Notes: generated from the letters alone by a model not told the origin. A DNA stretch of 64,000 bases from Marinospirillum minutulum DSM 6287 (GCF_000422325.1 NZ_AULO01000010.1:1-64000), one strand, 5' to 3'; positions 27,398-37,881 are shown, counted from the first letter of the stretch. Numbers and translations are program-made.

Positions 27398-28396
27398 ATG
27401 GCTAGCGCAAATCAACTTAAAGCATTGCTTCAGTCACATTTGGAAGGCGACGATGCTCGCTTTTATTCTGTGGCGATGCAGGTTGCTGCCCATGAAGCAA
27501 AGCTCGGGCATGGCAAACTTGCTGAAGAGCTGCGTGACTTAATTGATCAAGCTAAAGCGCGCCGAATGGCCACGCAAGCAAGTAATACGGTGCCTATAAG
27601 CAAGCCTCGTGGTGAACTAGCTAATTTATTAACCGTTAGCTATCCAAAATCACGTCTTGCTGACATGGTGCTGCATGCTGAGTTAGAACAGCAGCTTGAA
27701 CGTATTATTCTTGAGCAGCGTCATGCTGCCGAGATTTTGTCTCAAGGTTTGCAACCTCGCCGAAAACTATTACTGGTTGGCCCACCTGGTACTGGCAAAA
27801 CTATGACGGCAGCGGTATTGGCTGGTGAGTTAGGCTTACCTCTCTTCGAAGTACGTCTCGATGGTTTAATCACAAAGTTTATGGGTGAAACGGCAGCCAA
27901 ACTTCGTCAGGTCTTTGATTCGACCCAACAAACTCGTGGAGTGTATTTTTTCGATGAATTTGATGCTATAGGCTCGCAGCGTGGCTTGAGTAATGATGTG
28001 GGTGAAGTCAGGCGTATTTTAAATAGTTTTTTGCAAATGATTGAACAAGACGATTCGCATAGTTTAATTATAGGCGCAACTAACCATCCGGAAATTCTAG
28101 ACAATGCACTTTTCCGTCGCTTTGATGACCTTTTGCACTATGAGCTGCCAGATGAAGAGCATATTGCCAGCGCATTAAAAGGCCGACTTTCGCGTATGGC
28201 GGTTAAAAATACGTCTTGGAAACGCCTTGCCAAAAAAGCGCTAGGGCTTAGCTATGCAGAGTTAACTAGAGCAGCAGATGAGGTGTTAAAAACCGCTTTG
28301 ATAGAGCGCAGAAATACGGTTACAGAAAAAGATATTGGTGTGGCTTTAGAGGAAAGGCGCAGACTTTCGGCACGGTTAAATTACAAAGATATTTAA
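27398..28396 (+). CDS. ietA: AAA+ ATPase of an ietAS-type defence/toxin-antitoxin pair
   Basis: The 332-residue protein is a single AAA+ ATPase of the FtsH/spastin-like class: Walker A GPPGTGKT (128-135), Walker B VYFFDEFDAIG (Asp-Glu at 186-187), a sensor region IIGATNHPEILDNALFRRFD, and a C-terminal lid ending in AEL. The N-terminal 80 residues are helical and may bind the partner. It is followed after 15 bases by a subtilisin-like protease. This pair matches IetA/IetS, first described as a plasmid-stabilising toxin-antitoxin pair on an Agrobacterium Ti plasmid (IetA as antitoxin) and later shown to protect against phage. GAGAGGA is the likely ribosome site. Confidence 0.82.
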   Translation: MASANQLKALLQSHLEGDDARFYSVAMQVAAHEAKLGHGKLAEELRDLIDQAKARRMATQASNTVPISKPRGELANLLTVSYPKSRLADMVLHAELEQQLERIILEQRHAAEILSQGLQPRRKLLLVGPPGTGKTMTAAVLAGELGLPLFEVRLDGLITKFMGETAAKLRQVFDSTQQTRGVYFFDEFDAIGSQRGLSNDVGEVRRILNSFLQMIEQDDSHSLIIGATNHPEILDNALFRRFDDLLHYELPDEEHIASALKGRLSRMAVKNTSWKRLAKKALGLSYAELTRAADEVLKTALIERRNTVTEKDIGVALEERRRLSARLNYKDI

Positions 28397-28411
28397 GGAT
28401 AAGGATGTCTG

Positions 28412-30916
28412 ATGGCTGACAATAAACAGGAAAAATACTCGCATATTGTTTTGCAAGCAAAAGCCAGTGCCGAACGCTTTAGTAGGCCATCACGCAAAAT
28501 TGATCCTAAACCTATGGTGGGTAGAGATCGAACTAGACATGGTTCTGCGTTAATAACTCAAGTGCAGAATCTAGAAGCAACGTTTGCACAAGCCGCACAA
28601 GTACAGCGTGGTGCAGGCATGGATGAAGGCTTCGGTTTGCAAATTGAGTTTGAAAGTTTTCCAGATATTGAATTAGCTTTTGAATCGTTGGCAAGTGAAC
28701 GTTCTGGTATCGAGCTACGCAATGTTCGTCGTGATGAGAATAAAGTTCTAGCTACAGTTTTTGTGCCTGAAGGTAGGCTAGCTTTTTTCGAGAAGCTAAT
28801 TCTTGCCTATCTAGATGAGGGCAAAGATACTGAAAAAGGTCCTAAAAATCGCAAGTTATTGAATGCTATAGCCGAGATACGCGCAGCAACCTTACAGTCA
28901 TTATGGACAGATACACCAGAGTCGATGCCAGTGTCAGACACTGAAACGCTTTGGTGGGAAGTATGGTTGCCAGTTAAAAAGGATAGGCAAGCTGTTACCG
29001 CGCAATTTCGCGAAATGGCAGAAAGTTTAGGGTTTGAGTTGGCTGCGGGAGAGTTGATATTCCCTGAGCGAACAGTGCTTCTCGTTTACGGTTCCGTTGG
29101 ACAAATAAAACGCTCAATGATGACGCTAAATAGCATTGCTGAGTTACGTAGGGCAAAAGAAACGGCTGATTTTTTTGATTCACTAGCACCTAGTGAGCAA
29201 CCAGAGTGGTCGAATGAGTTAGATGCCAGATTAACAATGCCTTTTGAGGGTGCAGATGTTCCTTATATCTGTGTACTGGATACAGGTGTTAATAATGGCC
29301 ACCCACTGTTACGGCAAGCTTTAGCAAGAACCGATTTACATACTGTTGAGCCGGGATGGGGAGTGAATGATCAGCACGGACACGGCACTGAAATGGCTGG
29401 TGTCGCATTGTTTGGCGATTTGACTGACGCACTAGTAACGACACAGCTAATTACTATTGAGCATCGTTTGGAGTCAGTAAAGCTTTTACCTTTGAATGGC
29501 GCTAATAGTTCTAATGCGCAACATCATGGCTATCTCACAGTAGAAGCAGTTTCTAGACCAGCGGTTATAGCTCCAAACCGTAAACGTCTTTTTAGTATGG
29601 CGGTTACAGCTAAAGATAATCGTGATAGAGGGCGACCTTCAGCATGGTCGGCAAGCATCGACAGACTAACCTCTGATGCGGATGAACAGGGTAAAGAGCC
29701 AAAATTATTTATTGTTTCTGCAGGTAACATTGATGATCCAAATGCTTGGTTAGATTACCCCAATAGTAATACAACCGATGGCATCCATGATCCAGCACAA
29801 GCTTGGAATGCATTAACAGTAGGGGCAATGACAAACTTGGTAAATATTACCGAGTCTGGTACTCAGAATTATCAACCAATTGCTCCCTTTGGTGGTTTGA
29901 GTCCTTTTAGTACAACCTCGCAAACTTGGCAGCCGCATTGGCCACTAAAACCTGATGTGGTATTTGAGGGTGGCAATGCTGCTAAAGACAGGCTTGGAGC
30001 AGCTTGGATGCCAAGCTTAAGCGTATTAACCACTAATGCAAAAATTAATGAGCGGTTGTTTACCACTACCAATGCAACCAGTGCCGCTTCAGCAGCTGCT
30101 GCGCGGATGGCTGCTCAGCTAATGAGTCATTACCCTGAGCTTTGGCCAGAAACAATTCGAGGGTTAATGGTGCACTCTGCTGAATGGACTCAAGCAATGA
30201 AAGACGTGTTTTTATCCACTAAAGGTCAGCCAAACAAAACGCAGATAGCTAACTTGATACGCCACTGTGGCTTTGGGGAGCCTAGCATCGAGCGTGCCTT
30301 ATGGAGTGCAAATAATTCTTTAACTTTGGTGTGTGAAGATTATTTGCATCCCTTTATGCGCGAGGGTAGTGCCGCACCAAAATACAAGGATATGAACCTG
30401 CACAATTTGCCTTGGCCGCTGGATGAGCTGGAGTCGTTAGGTAACACAGAGGTAGAGATGCGGGTAACACTCTCTTACTTTATTGAGCCTAATCCGTCAG
30501 CTCGTGGTGTAACTTCTCGGTATCGTTATGAGTCGCATGGTTTACGTTTTGAGGTAAAGCGTCCGCTCGAAAGCACACAAGATTTTAGAGCGCGAATTAA
30601 TGCTAAAGCCCGAGAAGATGTGATCTATACATCTAGTGGTGATAGCGACCCTGCTTGGGTAGTTGGCACTTCAAACCGACATAAAGGCTCGCTGCATTCT
30701 GATATATGGAAAGGTAGCGCTGCGGAATTGGCGAGTAGGGGTGAGATTGCTATTTACCCATCCTCAGGATGGTGGAAAAGTAGGCAAGCGCTTAAGCAGT
30801 ATGAGCGCGCTGTACGTTACTCTCTGATAGTATCGATTAAAGCTCCAGAAGTTGATGTTGATCTCTATACCCCTATAGCCAATAAAGTGTCCTTGCCTAT
30901 TTTGCTACCGGTCTAG
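28412..30916 (+). CDS. ietS: Subtilisin-like (S8) serine protease of an ietAS-type pair
   Basis: The 834-residue cytoplasmic protease (no signal peptide) has the subtilase triad: Asp290 in CVLDTGV, His324 in HGHGTEMAG and Ser557 in NATSAASAAA. The oxyanion region is SAGNIDDPN. A unique N-terminal domain (about 1-250) and a C-terminal beta-rich domain flank it. It has no propeptide-like N terminus, unlike secreted subtilases, and is probably held in check by IetA. AAGGATAAGGA lies upstream of the ATG, 15 bases after ietA. Family knowledge assigns the toxic or effector role to this subunit; the substrate is unknown. Confidence 0.82.
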   Translation: MADNKQEKYSHIVLQAKASAERFSRPSRKIDPKPMVGRDRTRHGSALITQVQNLEATFAQAAQVQRGAGMDEGFGLQIEFESFPDIELAFESLASERSGIELRNVRRDENKVLATVFVPEGRLAFFEKLILAYLDEGKDTEKGPKNRKLLNAIAEIRAATLQSLWTDTPESMPVSDTETLWWEVWLPVKKDRQAVTAQFREMAESLGFELAAGELIFPERTVLLVYGSVGQIKRSMMTLNSIAELRRAKETADFFDSLAPSEQPEWSNELDARLTMPFEGADVPYICVLDTGVNNGHPLLRQALARTDLHTVEPGWGVNDQHGHGTEMAGVALFGDLTDALVTTQLITIEHRLESVKLLPLNGANSSNAQHHGYLTVEAVSRPAVIAPNRKRLFSMAVTAKDNRDRGRPSAWSASIDRLTSDADEQGKEPKLFIVSAGNIDDPNAWLDYPNSNTTDGIHDPAQAWNALTVGAMTNLVNITESGTQNYQPIAPFGGLSPFSTTSQTWQPHWPLKPDVVFEGGNAAKDRLGAAWMPSLSVLTTNAKINERLFTTTNATSAASAAAARMAAQLMSHYPELWPETIRGLMVHSAEWTQAMKDVFLSTKGQPNKTQIANLIRHCGFGEPSIERALWSANNSLTLVCEDYLHPFMREGSAAPKYKDMNLHNLPWPLDELESLGNTEVEMRVTLSYFIEPNPSARGVTSRYRYESHGLRFEVKRPLESTQDFRARINAKAREDVIYTSSGDSDPAWVVGTSNRHKGSLHSDIWKGSAAELASRGEIAIYPSSGWWKSRQALKQYERAVRYSLIVSIKAPEVDVDLYTPIANKVSLPILLPV

Positions 30917-30945
30917 GCAGTCCTTTAAACTACAGCAGTTAATCT

Positions 30946-32499
30946 ATGAGCAAACTCCCCATCAACTTAACCAACCTTCTTCACCAACGCACGATCGAAA
31001 GTGAGCGGGTGGAATACAAAGCAGGTTGGAATCCAGAAAGCGTTATCCACACGCTTTCTGCCTTTGCTAATGATTTTCATAATCTCGGTGGCGGTTATGT
31101 GGTGATCGGGGTGGCAGAGGACAACGGTCAACCTGTGTTGCCGCCCGTGGGCTTAGCGCCAGAACAAATCGATACCATTCAAAAAGAGTTGTTGAATTTG
31201 GGTAACTCAGCTATTCAGCCGCCTTACCATCCGCTTACCGCAGTTTACGAGATTGAGGGTAAACATATATTAGTGCTGTGGGCGTTTGGTGGCGAAACAC
31301 GTCCTTATAAGGCCAAGGTCAGTTTGAGTCAGAAGAAATCCGACTGGGCTTATTATGTTCGCAAACATACCAGTACGGTGAAAGCGACAGGCGAGACAGA
31401 GCGCGAGCTGATTTCTTTGGCGGCAACCGTGCCTTTTGATGACCGTTATAAACAAACCGCAAAGCTGGATGATTTAGCACCGCACCTCATTCGTGAGTTT
31501 CTCACCGAAATCGGCAGTGATTTAGCTAAAAATGCTGCGAATATGTCAGTGGAGCAGTTGGCGCGGCGTTTGAATATTGTCGGTGGGCCGCCTGAGGCAC
31601 TATTTCCTAAAAATGTAGACTTGCTGTTCTTCAATCCGCATCCAGAGCAGTTTTTCCCCGTTACGCAAATTGATGTGGTGTACTTCCCCGAAGGTGCGGG
31701 TGGTGATCATTTTGAAGAGAAAGTTTTTAAAGGGCCGCTTGGGCGCATTACCCGCGATGTCTTGAGTTATATTGAAGCGCAGTATTTAAAAGAGTTTGTG
31801 GTAAAGCACCCAGACCGTGCCGAAGCGGAACGCTTTTGGAATTTCCCTTACGCAGCCATTGAAGAGGCGGTGGTGAATGCGGTGTATCACCGTTCGTATG
31901 AAATTCGCGAGCCAATAGAAGTACGTATTTATAAGCATGAACTAATGGTGCTAAGTTTTCCTGGCCCTGACCGTTCTATTAAATTAGCCGACTTGCAGCA
32001 AGGTAATGCGGTTAGCCGCCGTTATCGCAATCGCCGCATTGGTGAATTTTTGAAAGAGCTGGATTTAACCGAAGGCCGCTCCACAGGTCTGCCTAAAATG
32101 TTCGATAAAATGGCACGCAACGGCTCGCCTAAACCTATTTTTGAAACCGACGAAGACCGCACTTATTTTTTAGTTCGCCTACCTGTGCATGAGAAAGTGG
32201 CGGAGCTTGAGCTGGCTAGTGAACAACCTACCCTGGAAGTCACCGCGGAAGTCACCGCGGAAGTCACAGATGAATTGGTAGCGCTTTTGAACGTGTTTAA
32301 AGGCGAGATGACGCGCACGGAGTTAATGCACGAATTGAGTCTAAAACATGCCGAGCACTTCAGGCTTCATTATTTGAATAAAGGGCTAGAGCTTGAGCTA
32401 ATCGAAATGACAATTCCCGACAAGCCACGTAGCCGCTTACAAAAATACCGTTTAACCCCACTAGGCAAGCAGGTGCTTGCTGCTAAGGAAGATTATTAA
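30946..32499 (+). CDS. AlbA_2 (Schlafen-like) domain ATP-binding transcriptional regulator-like protein
   Basis: The 517-residue protein has an N-terminal AlbA_2 DNA/RNA-binding domain (about 10-135; motifs ESERVEYKAGW and GGGYVVIGVAED), a C-terminal HATPase_c_4 region (about 285-420; AIEEAVVNAVYHRSYEIREP and GRSTGLPKMFDKM) and a winged-helix end. Between the last two is an EVTAEVTAEVT repeat linker. Such proteins are often annotated as RecG-like helicases but have no helicase motifs. They are frequent inside type I restriction operons, where their function is unknown. Its stop overlaps the hsdM start (TAATG), so it is coupled to the methylase. A broken copy of its 5' end sits at 27129. Confidence 0.85.
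   Translation: MSKLPINLTNLLHQRTIESERVEYKAGWNPESVIHTLSAFANDFHNLGGGYVVIGVAEDNGQPVLPPVGLAPEQIDTIQKELLNLGNSAIQPPYHPLTAVYEIEGKHILVLWAFGGETRPYKAKVSLSQKKSDWAYYVRKHTSTVKATGETERELISLAATVPFDDRYKQTAKLDDLAPHLIREFLTEIGSDLAKNAANMSVEQLARRLNIVGGPPEALFPKNVDLLFFNPHPEQFFPVTQIDVVYFPEGAGGDHFEEKVFKGPLGRITRDVLSYIEAQYLKEFVVKHPDRAEAERFWNFPYAAIEEAVVNAVYHRSYEIREPIEVRIYKHELMVLSFPGPDRSIKLADLQQGNAVSRRYRNRRIGEFLKELDLTEGRSTGLPKMFDKMARNGSPKPIFETDEDRTYFLVRLPVHEKVAELELASEQPTLEVTAEVTAEVTDELVALLNVFKGEMTRTELMHELSLKHAEHFRLHYLNKGLELELIEMTIPDKPRSRLQKYRLTPLGKQVLAAKEDY
32235..32267 (+). repeat. 12-bp in-frame tandem repeat, 2.75 copies
   Basis: The unit GGAAGTCACCGC is repeated at 32235, 32247 and (nine matching bases) 32259. It encodes the EVTA repeats of the linker before the winged-helix end of the AlbA_2 protein. 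The unit is a multiple of three, so copy-number change would alter linker length without breaking the frame. Confidence 0.9.
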
Positions 32500-33989
32500 T
32501 GAATACTGCTTCAATCGTTTCCAGAGTCTGGAGTTTTTGCACTACCTTGCGTGATGACGGTGTGGGCTATGGTGATTACCTAGAGCAACTGACTTACCTG
32601 ATCTTTTTAAAGATGGCCGATGAGTACAGCAAGCCGCCCTACAGCCGTGATGTGGGTATTCCTCAGCAATACAACTGGCAAGCGTTAACCAGCAAAAAAG
32701 GCGCAGAGCTTGAAGTGCTATACGTGGAGATTTTACGCGAACTGGGCAAGCACAAAGGCATGTTAGGGCAGATTTTCACCAAGGCACAAAATAAAATTCA
32801 GGATCCTGCCAAGCTGTTTCGCTTAATCGACATGATTGATAGTACCAGCTGGCTGGTGATGGGCGCTGATGTTAAGGGCGATATTTACGAAGGCATACTG
32901 GAGCGCAACGCAGAAGATACTAAATCAGGTGCGGGGCAGTATTTTACACCACGTTCATTAATTCGTGCCATGGTGGAATGTGTACAGCCTGAACCTAATA
33001 AAACCATTGCTGACCCATCCTGCGGTACAGGTGGCTTTTTTCTTGCTGCCTATGACTTCTTGAATAACCCTGAAAATTATCAGTTAGATAGAGACCAGAA
33101 GCATTTCCTGAAGCACAAGACTTTTTTCGGTAATGAAATTGTCGCTAACACGCGCCGCCTGTGTTTGATGAATATGTTTTTGCATAACATTGGTGAGATA
33201 GACGGTGAAAGCTTAGTGTCTCCCAACGATGCGCTTATTGCGCCTAGTCCGGTCAGCGTCGATTATGTGTTGGCTAATCCACCGTTTGGTAAGAAAAGCT
33301 CGATGAGTTTTACCAACGACGAAGGTGAGCAAGAAACAGAAGACCTAACCTATAACCGCCAAGATTTTTGGGCAACAACCTCGAACAAGCAGCTTAACTT
33401 TGTGCAGCATATTCGCAGTATGTTAAAAACCACAGGCAAAGCCGCTATTGTTGTGCCAGACAATGTTTTGTTTGAGGGCGGTGCGGGTGAGATTATCCGT
33501 AAAAAGTTGCTAGAAAATACCAAGCTGCATACTATTTTGCGTTTACCGACAGGCATTTTTTATGCGCAAGGTGTGAAAGCTAACGTATTATTTTTTGATA
33601 ACCAAGCGGCCAGTCCAGAGCCTTGGACAAAAGACGTTTGGTTCTACGATTACCGCACCAATATTCACCACACCTTAAAAAGAAAACCGCTGCGCTTTGA
33701 AGATTTAACTGATTTTATCACGTGTTATAACCCTGAAAATATAAACGCCCGTACTGAAACCTGGCATGCAGAGAATAACCCTGATGGGCGCTGGCGTAAG
33801 TATAGTTATGAAGAACTGATAATACGCGATAAAACCAGCTTGGATATTTTCTGGTTAAAAGATAAAAGCCTGACAGATTTAGATAATCTGCCAGAGCCGG
33901 ATGACCTAGCCGAAGAGATCATTGAAAACCTAGAAGCAGGATTAAATAGCTTTAGAGAGGTTTTAGCTGGTTTGGCGAGCAAAGGTTAG
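32499..33989 (+). CDS. hsdM: Type I restriction enzyme, M (N6-adenine methyltransferase) subunit
   Basis: HsdM adds a methyl group to adenine in the target read by HsdS. The 496-residue protein has the HsdM N-terminal helical domain (about 1-135), the SAM-binding motif ADPSCGTGGFF (171-181) and the catalytic NPPF motif (260-263). Length and motif order are usual. It is the last gene of the island and starts within the AlbA_2 stop codon. In most type I loci hsdM is adjacent to hsdS; here it stands 7.4 kb downstream of it, separated by five coding genes and a remnant. Confidence 0.96.
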   Translation: MNTASIVSRVWSFCTTLRDDGVGYGDYLEQLTYLIFLKMADEYSKPPYSRDVGIPQQYNWQALTSKKGAELEVLYVEILRELGKHKGMLGQIFTKAQNKIQDPAKLFRLIDMIDSTSWLVMGADVKGDIYEGILERNAEDTKSGAGQYFTPRSLIRAMVECVQPEPNKTIADPSCGTGGFFLAAYDFLNNPENYQLDRDQKHFLKHKTFFGNEIVANTRRLCLMNMFLHNIGEIDGESLVSPNDALIAPSPVSVDYVLANPPFGKKSSMSFTNDEGEQETEDLTYNRQDFWATTSNKQLNFVQHIRSMLKTTGKAAIVVPDNVLFEGGAGEIIRKKLLENTKLHTILRLPTGIFYAQGVKANVLFFDNQAASPEPWTKDVWFYDYRTNIHHTLKRKPLRFEDLTDFITCYNPENINARTETWHAENNPDGRWRKYSYEELIIRDKTSLDIFWLKDKSLTDLDNLPEPDDLAEEIIENLEAGLNSFREVLAGLASKG

Positions 33990-33999
33990 TAAATAAGGC

Positions 34000-34242
34000 T
34001 TAATCCACCAATTCAATTTCTAAGCTATCTAGCAATCTAGTCGCTTCAAAACGGCTAAATTTTGCATGTTTAATTTCATTTCGATAAACATCAATAGCGT
34101 AGTTAGTTGCTTCTGCAAAGTCGGCACTGGTTAGATTAGTATTGCTAAACAAGCTGTTAGTTAAGTCGGTATAGGTGAAGCTTGAATTGCTAAAATCACC
34201 TTCCCTAAAATCTACGCTATGGGCTTTGCATTCTTCTAGCAC
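34000..34242 (-). pseudogene. C-terminal fragment of a pentapeptide-repeat protein
   Basis: An 80-codon frame opening with GTG directly after an in-frame TAA carries the repeats SVDFREGDFSNSSFTYTDLT and NSLFSNTNLTSADF, then a tail (NYAIDVYRNEIKHAKFS, LLDSLEIELVD) typical of the C terminus of larger pentapeptide-repeat proteins of about 190 residues. The N-terminal two thirds are missing, and no ribosome site is visible. It is probably a remnant left at the right edge of the defence island. It is just possible that the short frame is expressed. Confidence 0.65.
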
Positions 34243-34264
34243 TTAAACAAGTTTGCCACTAGAA

Positions 34265-34306
34265 CATAAAAAAGCCCAGCCAAACACTTTACGTTGGCTG
34301 GGCTTT
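34265..34306 (-). terminator. Rho-independent terminator of thiC
   Basis: A perfect 13-bp stem AAAGCCCAGCCAA / TTGGCTGGGCTTT (34271-34306, 10-base loop) is followed on the minus strand by a run of T. It stands 20 bases past the thiC stop. Confidence 0.93.
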
Positions 34307-34325
34307 AGTTTTGCTAAGTTAGAGT

Positions 34326-36257
<1,932 letters not shown>

Positions 36258-36321
36258 TTAATTTTATTAATGCGGGAACCGGTAGTGCACAGGACGAGCA
36301 GGGCTTTTAAGCCTTGATTTG

Positions 36322-36420
36322 CAGGTATCTCGATTCCTACGCCGGTACTAACCGGTTCAGGTTCAACGGGTGTTATCTCAGCTTCTGCACTGTTTAAGCG
36401 CTTCGGCACCCCGTCAAGAT
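36322..36420 (-). promoter_or_regulatory. TPP riboswitch (THI element) of thiC
   Basis: On the minus strand the conserved aptamer parts appear in order: GACGGGGTGCC (about 36418 down), GCTGAGATAACACCCG (about 36382-36367), AACCTGAACCGGTTAGTACC and GGCGTAGGAATCGAGA (down to 36328). These are the P2-J3/2 CTGAGA and P4-P5 signatures of the thiamine pyrophosphate aptamer. About 80 bases separate it from thiC. A GGCTTAAAAGCC palindrome (36302-36313) lies in that gap and may belong to the expression platform. The rest of the 312-base gap between thiC and the next gene shows nothing else I can support. Confidence 0.93.
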
Positions 36421-36554
36421 GTCCTAGACAGTCTAGCAAGACCTCGCTAGGTAAGAAAGTGACATATTTTTAGCTTTTCATACTAAAGTTTCCTAATACC
36501 CAGCCGAAACCTTATACGTAATCATCTATACATCGGAAGGGTTGCATAAACGCC

Positions 36555-37085
36555 ATGCGTATTGAAAACGCTTATACAAAATCACTTGAGGTTCAAGAAT
36601 CACTGAACACTTCGCTGAATTCAGCGCAGGGTGCTCAGTTTTCTTTGGTCTTGAGTTTGATGATGGCGCCTGTTTATTCTCCTGACCTGCACTACCTGTA
36701 TAATAATCTGCCAACGCAGAGCTATGCACCGCAGAGTATTTATCCTAGCCATATACCCACTTCTTTTGACCCGCCTGGGTTAACTAACTTTGTTAATCGC
36801 CCACCAGCACATCATAATATTACCCTGGTAGAAGATACTTACAGCCGTAGTTTGGCGCGTAATATCCAAAGCGATATGGGTGAAGCTTTAGTGCAAGGGA
36901 ATTCTGGCTATTTTAGTTGGTTAAGGGCTTTAACTGAAGAATACCCCCGCCTGCAATTTATCACCACGCTTAAACCTGCCGGTGCACCTGCACCTAGCCA
37001 AGTGGCTGCCGCCTATGCCGCACAAGCCAAACCAGATACTGATACACTGATTAAAGAACTTAATAGTATTCGTACTGCTGCTTAG
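36555..37085 (+). CDS. Hypothetical protein, not recognised
   Basis: This is a 176-residue protein that I do not recognise. The N-terminal third contains a hydrophobic run (FSLVLSLMMAPV). The middle is rich in Pro, Tyr and Asn (LPTQSYAPQSIYPSHIPTSF), and the C-terminal half is an Ala-rich helix-forming segment. No cysteine is present. The frame is long for this base composition, uses codons like its neighbours and sits 24 bases ahead of mobA on the same strand, so it is probably real and co-transcribed with the molybdenum cofactor genes. The ribosome site is poor (AGGG about 14 bases upstream). Confidence 0.6.
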   Translation: MRIENAYTKSLEVQESLNTSLNSAQGAQFSLVLSLMMAPVYSPDLHYLYNNLPTQSYAPQSIYPSHIPTSFDPPGLTNFVNRPPAHHNITLVEDTYSRSLARNIQSDMGEALVQGNSGYFSWLRALTEEYPRLQFITTLKPAGAPAPSQVAAAYAAQAKPDTDTLIKELNSIRTAA

Positions 37086-37109
37086 TTCTCTTAGCTGGAA
37101 CCAATTTTT

Positions 37110-37697
37110 ATGAGCCTTACTTCGCTGAATAAACTTCAGCCCTTACCCGTTTGTGGCGTTGTTTTGGCTGGTGGCCAAGGCTCGCGTATGGGTGGGCAAG
37201 ATAAAGGCTGGGTGGTTTATCAACAGCAACCGCTTATCAAGCAAATAATCAACCGCCTTGCTCCCCAAGTTTCTGACTTAATTATCAATGCTAATCGTAA
37301 CCTAGATGATTACTCCGCCTTAGGTTATCCAGTCATTACCGATATTGAAGCTGGTTTTCACGGGCCACTTATGGGTATTTTGAGCGGTTTAAAAGCGTCT
37401 ACTCAAGAGTGGACACTCTTTGTACCCTGCGATGGTCCTTTCCTGCCTGAAGATTTAGCCCTGCGTTTGTACCTAGCTGCCACTGAGCAAAACTGTGATA
37501 TAGCAGTAGCCAGTGATGGTGACAATCTACAGCCGGTGGTGGTCTTGTTGCGTACTTCTTTAGCGCCACAGTTACAGCAAGCCATCGTTAAGGGTGAACG
37601 TAAGCCAAGGCGCTGGTATGCAGAAGTAGGTAGCTGTAAAGTAGTCTTCAGTTCGCAAAGTTTGCGTAATTTCAATAAGTTAGATGAAATGTTCTAA
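37110..37697 (+). CDS. mobA: Molybdenum cofactor guanylyltransferase MobA
   Basis: MobA adds GMP to molybdopterin to form MGD and bis-MGD, the cofactor form required by the DMSO-reductase family, including the TtrA encoded nearby. The 195-residue protein has the nucleotidyltransferase motif VVLAGGQGSRMGGQDKG at about 17-33 and the later DIEAGFHGPLMGILSGL and PCDGPFLPEDL segments of the family. It heads the run of Mo-cofactor genes, followed after 184 bases by mobB. Confidence 0.95.
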   Translation: MSLTSLNKLQPLPVCGVVLAGGQGSRMGGQDKGWVVYQQQPLIKQIINRLAPQVSDLIINANRNLDDYSALGYPVITDIEAGFHGPLMGILSGLKASTQEWTLFVPCDGPFLPEDLALRLYLAATEQNCDIAVASDGDNLQPVVVLLRTSLAPQLQQAIVKGERKPRRWYAEVGSCKVVFSSQSLRNFNKLDEMF

Positions 37698-37881
37698 ACT
37701 TGCTTAAAGGCTTGCTAACTTATAGCTACCTCTTAAGATCAATATAAGCCTGCTAACTTGTATGACATATTCTCAAGTACCTTATTTCTATATGTTTTTT
37801 ATGTGTCTTACTCTTAAGCGGCCTGTTATTAAATAGCCTGTTCTCAAACAGCTTGGCGACACAAAAAGGAGTCAGCGCTCA

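Noticed and set aside
32235-32267. CRISPR-like or phase-variable on/off repeat
   Set aside because: The unit is 12 bp, contiguous and in frame; it has no spacers and cannot switch the frame.
30946-32499. RecG-like DNA helicase
   Set aside because: No Walker or helicase motifs; the AlbA_2 plus HATPase_c_4 architecture explains the sequence.
20719-34270. Direct repeats or a tRNA att site flanking the defence island
   Set aside because: I compared 20719-20797 with 33990-34270 and saw no convincing shared repeat, tRNA gene or integrase gene.
37698-37881. Imperfect direct repeat (TTGCTAACTTATA / CTGCTAACTTGTA) between mobA and mobB
   Set aside because: Two short degenerate copies in AT-rich spacer DNA; no promoter or operator logic could be supported.
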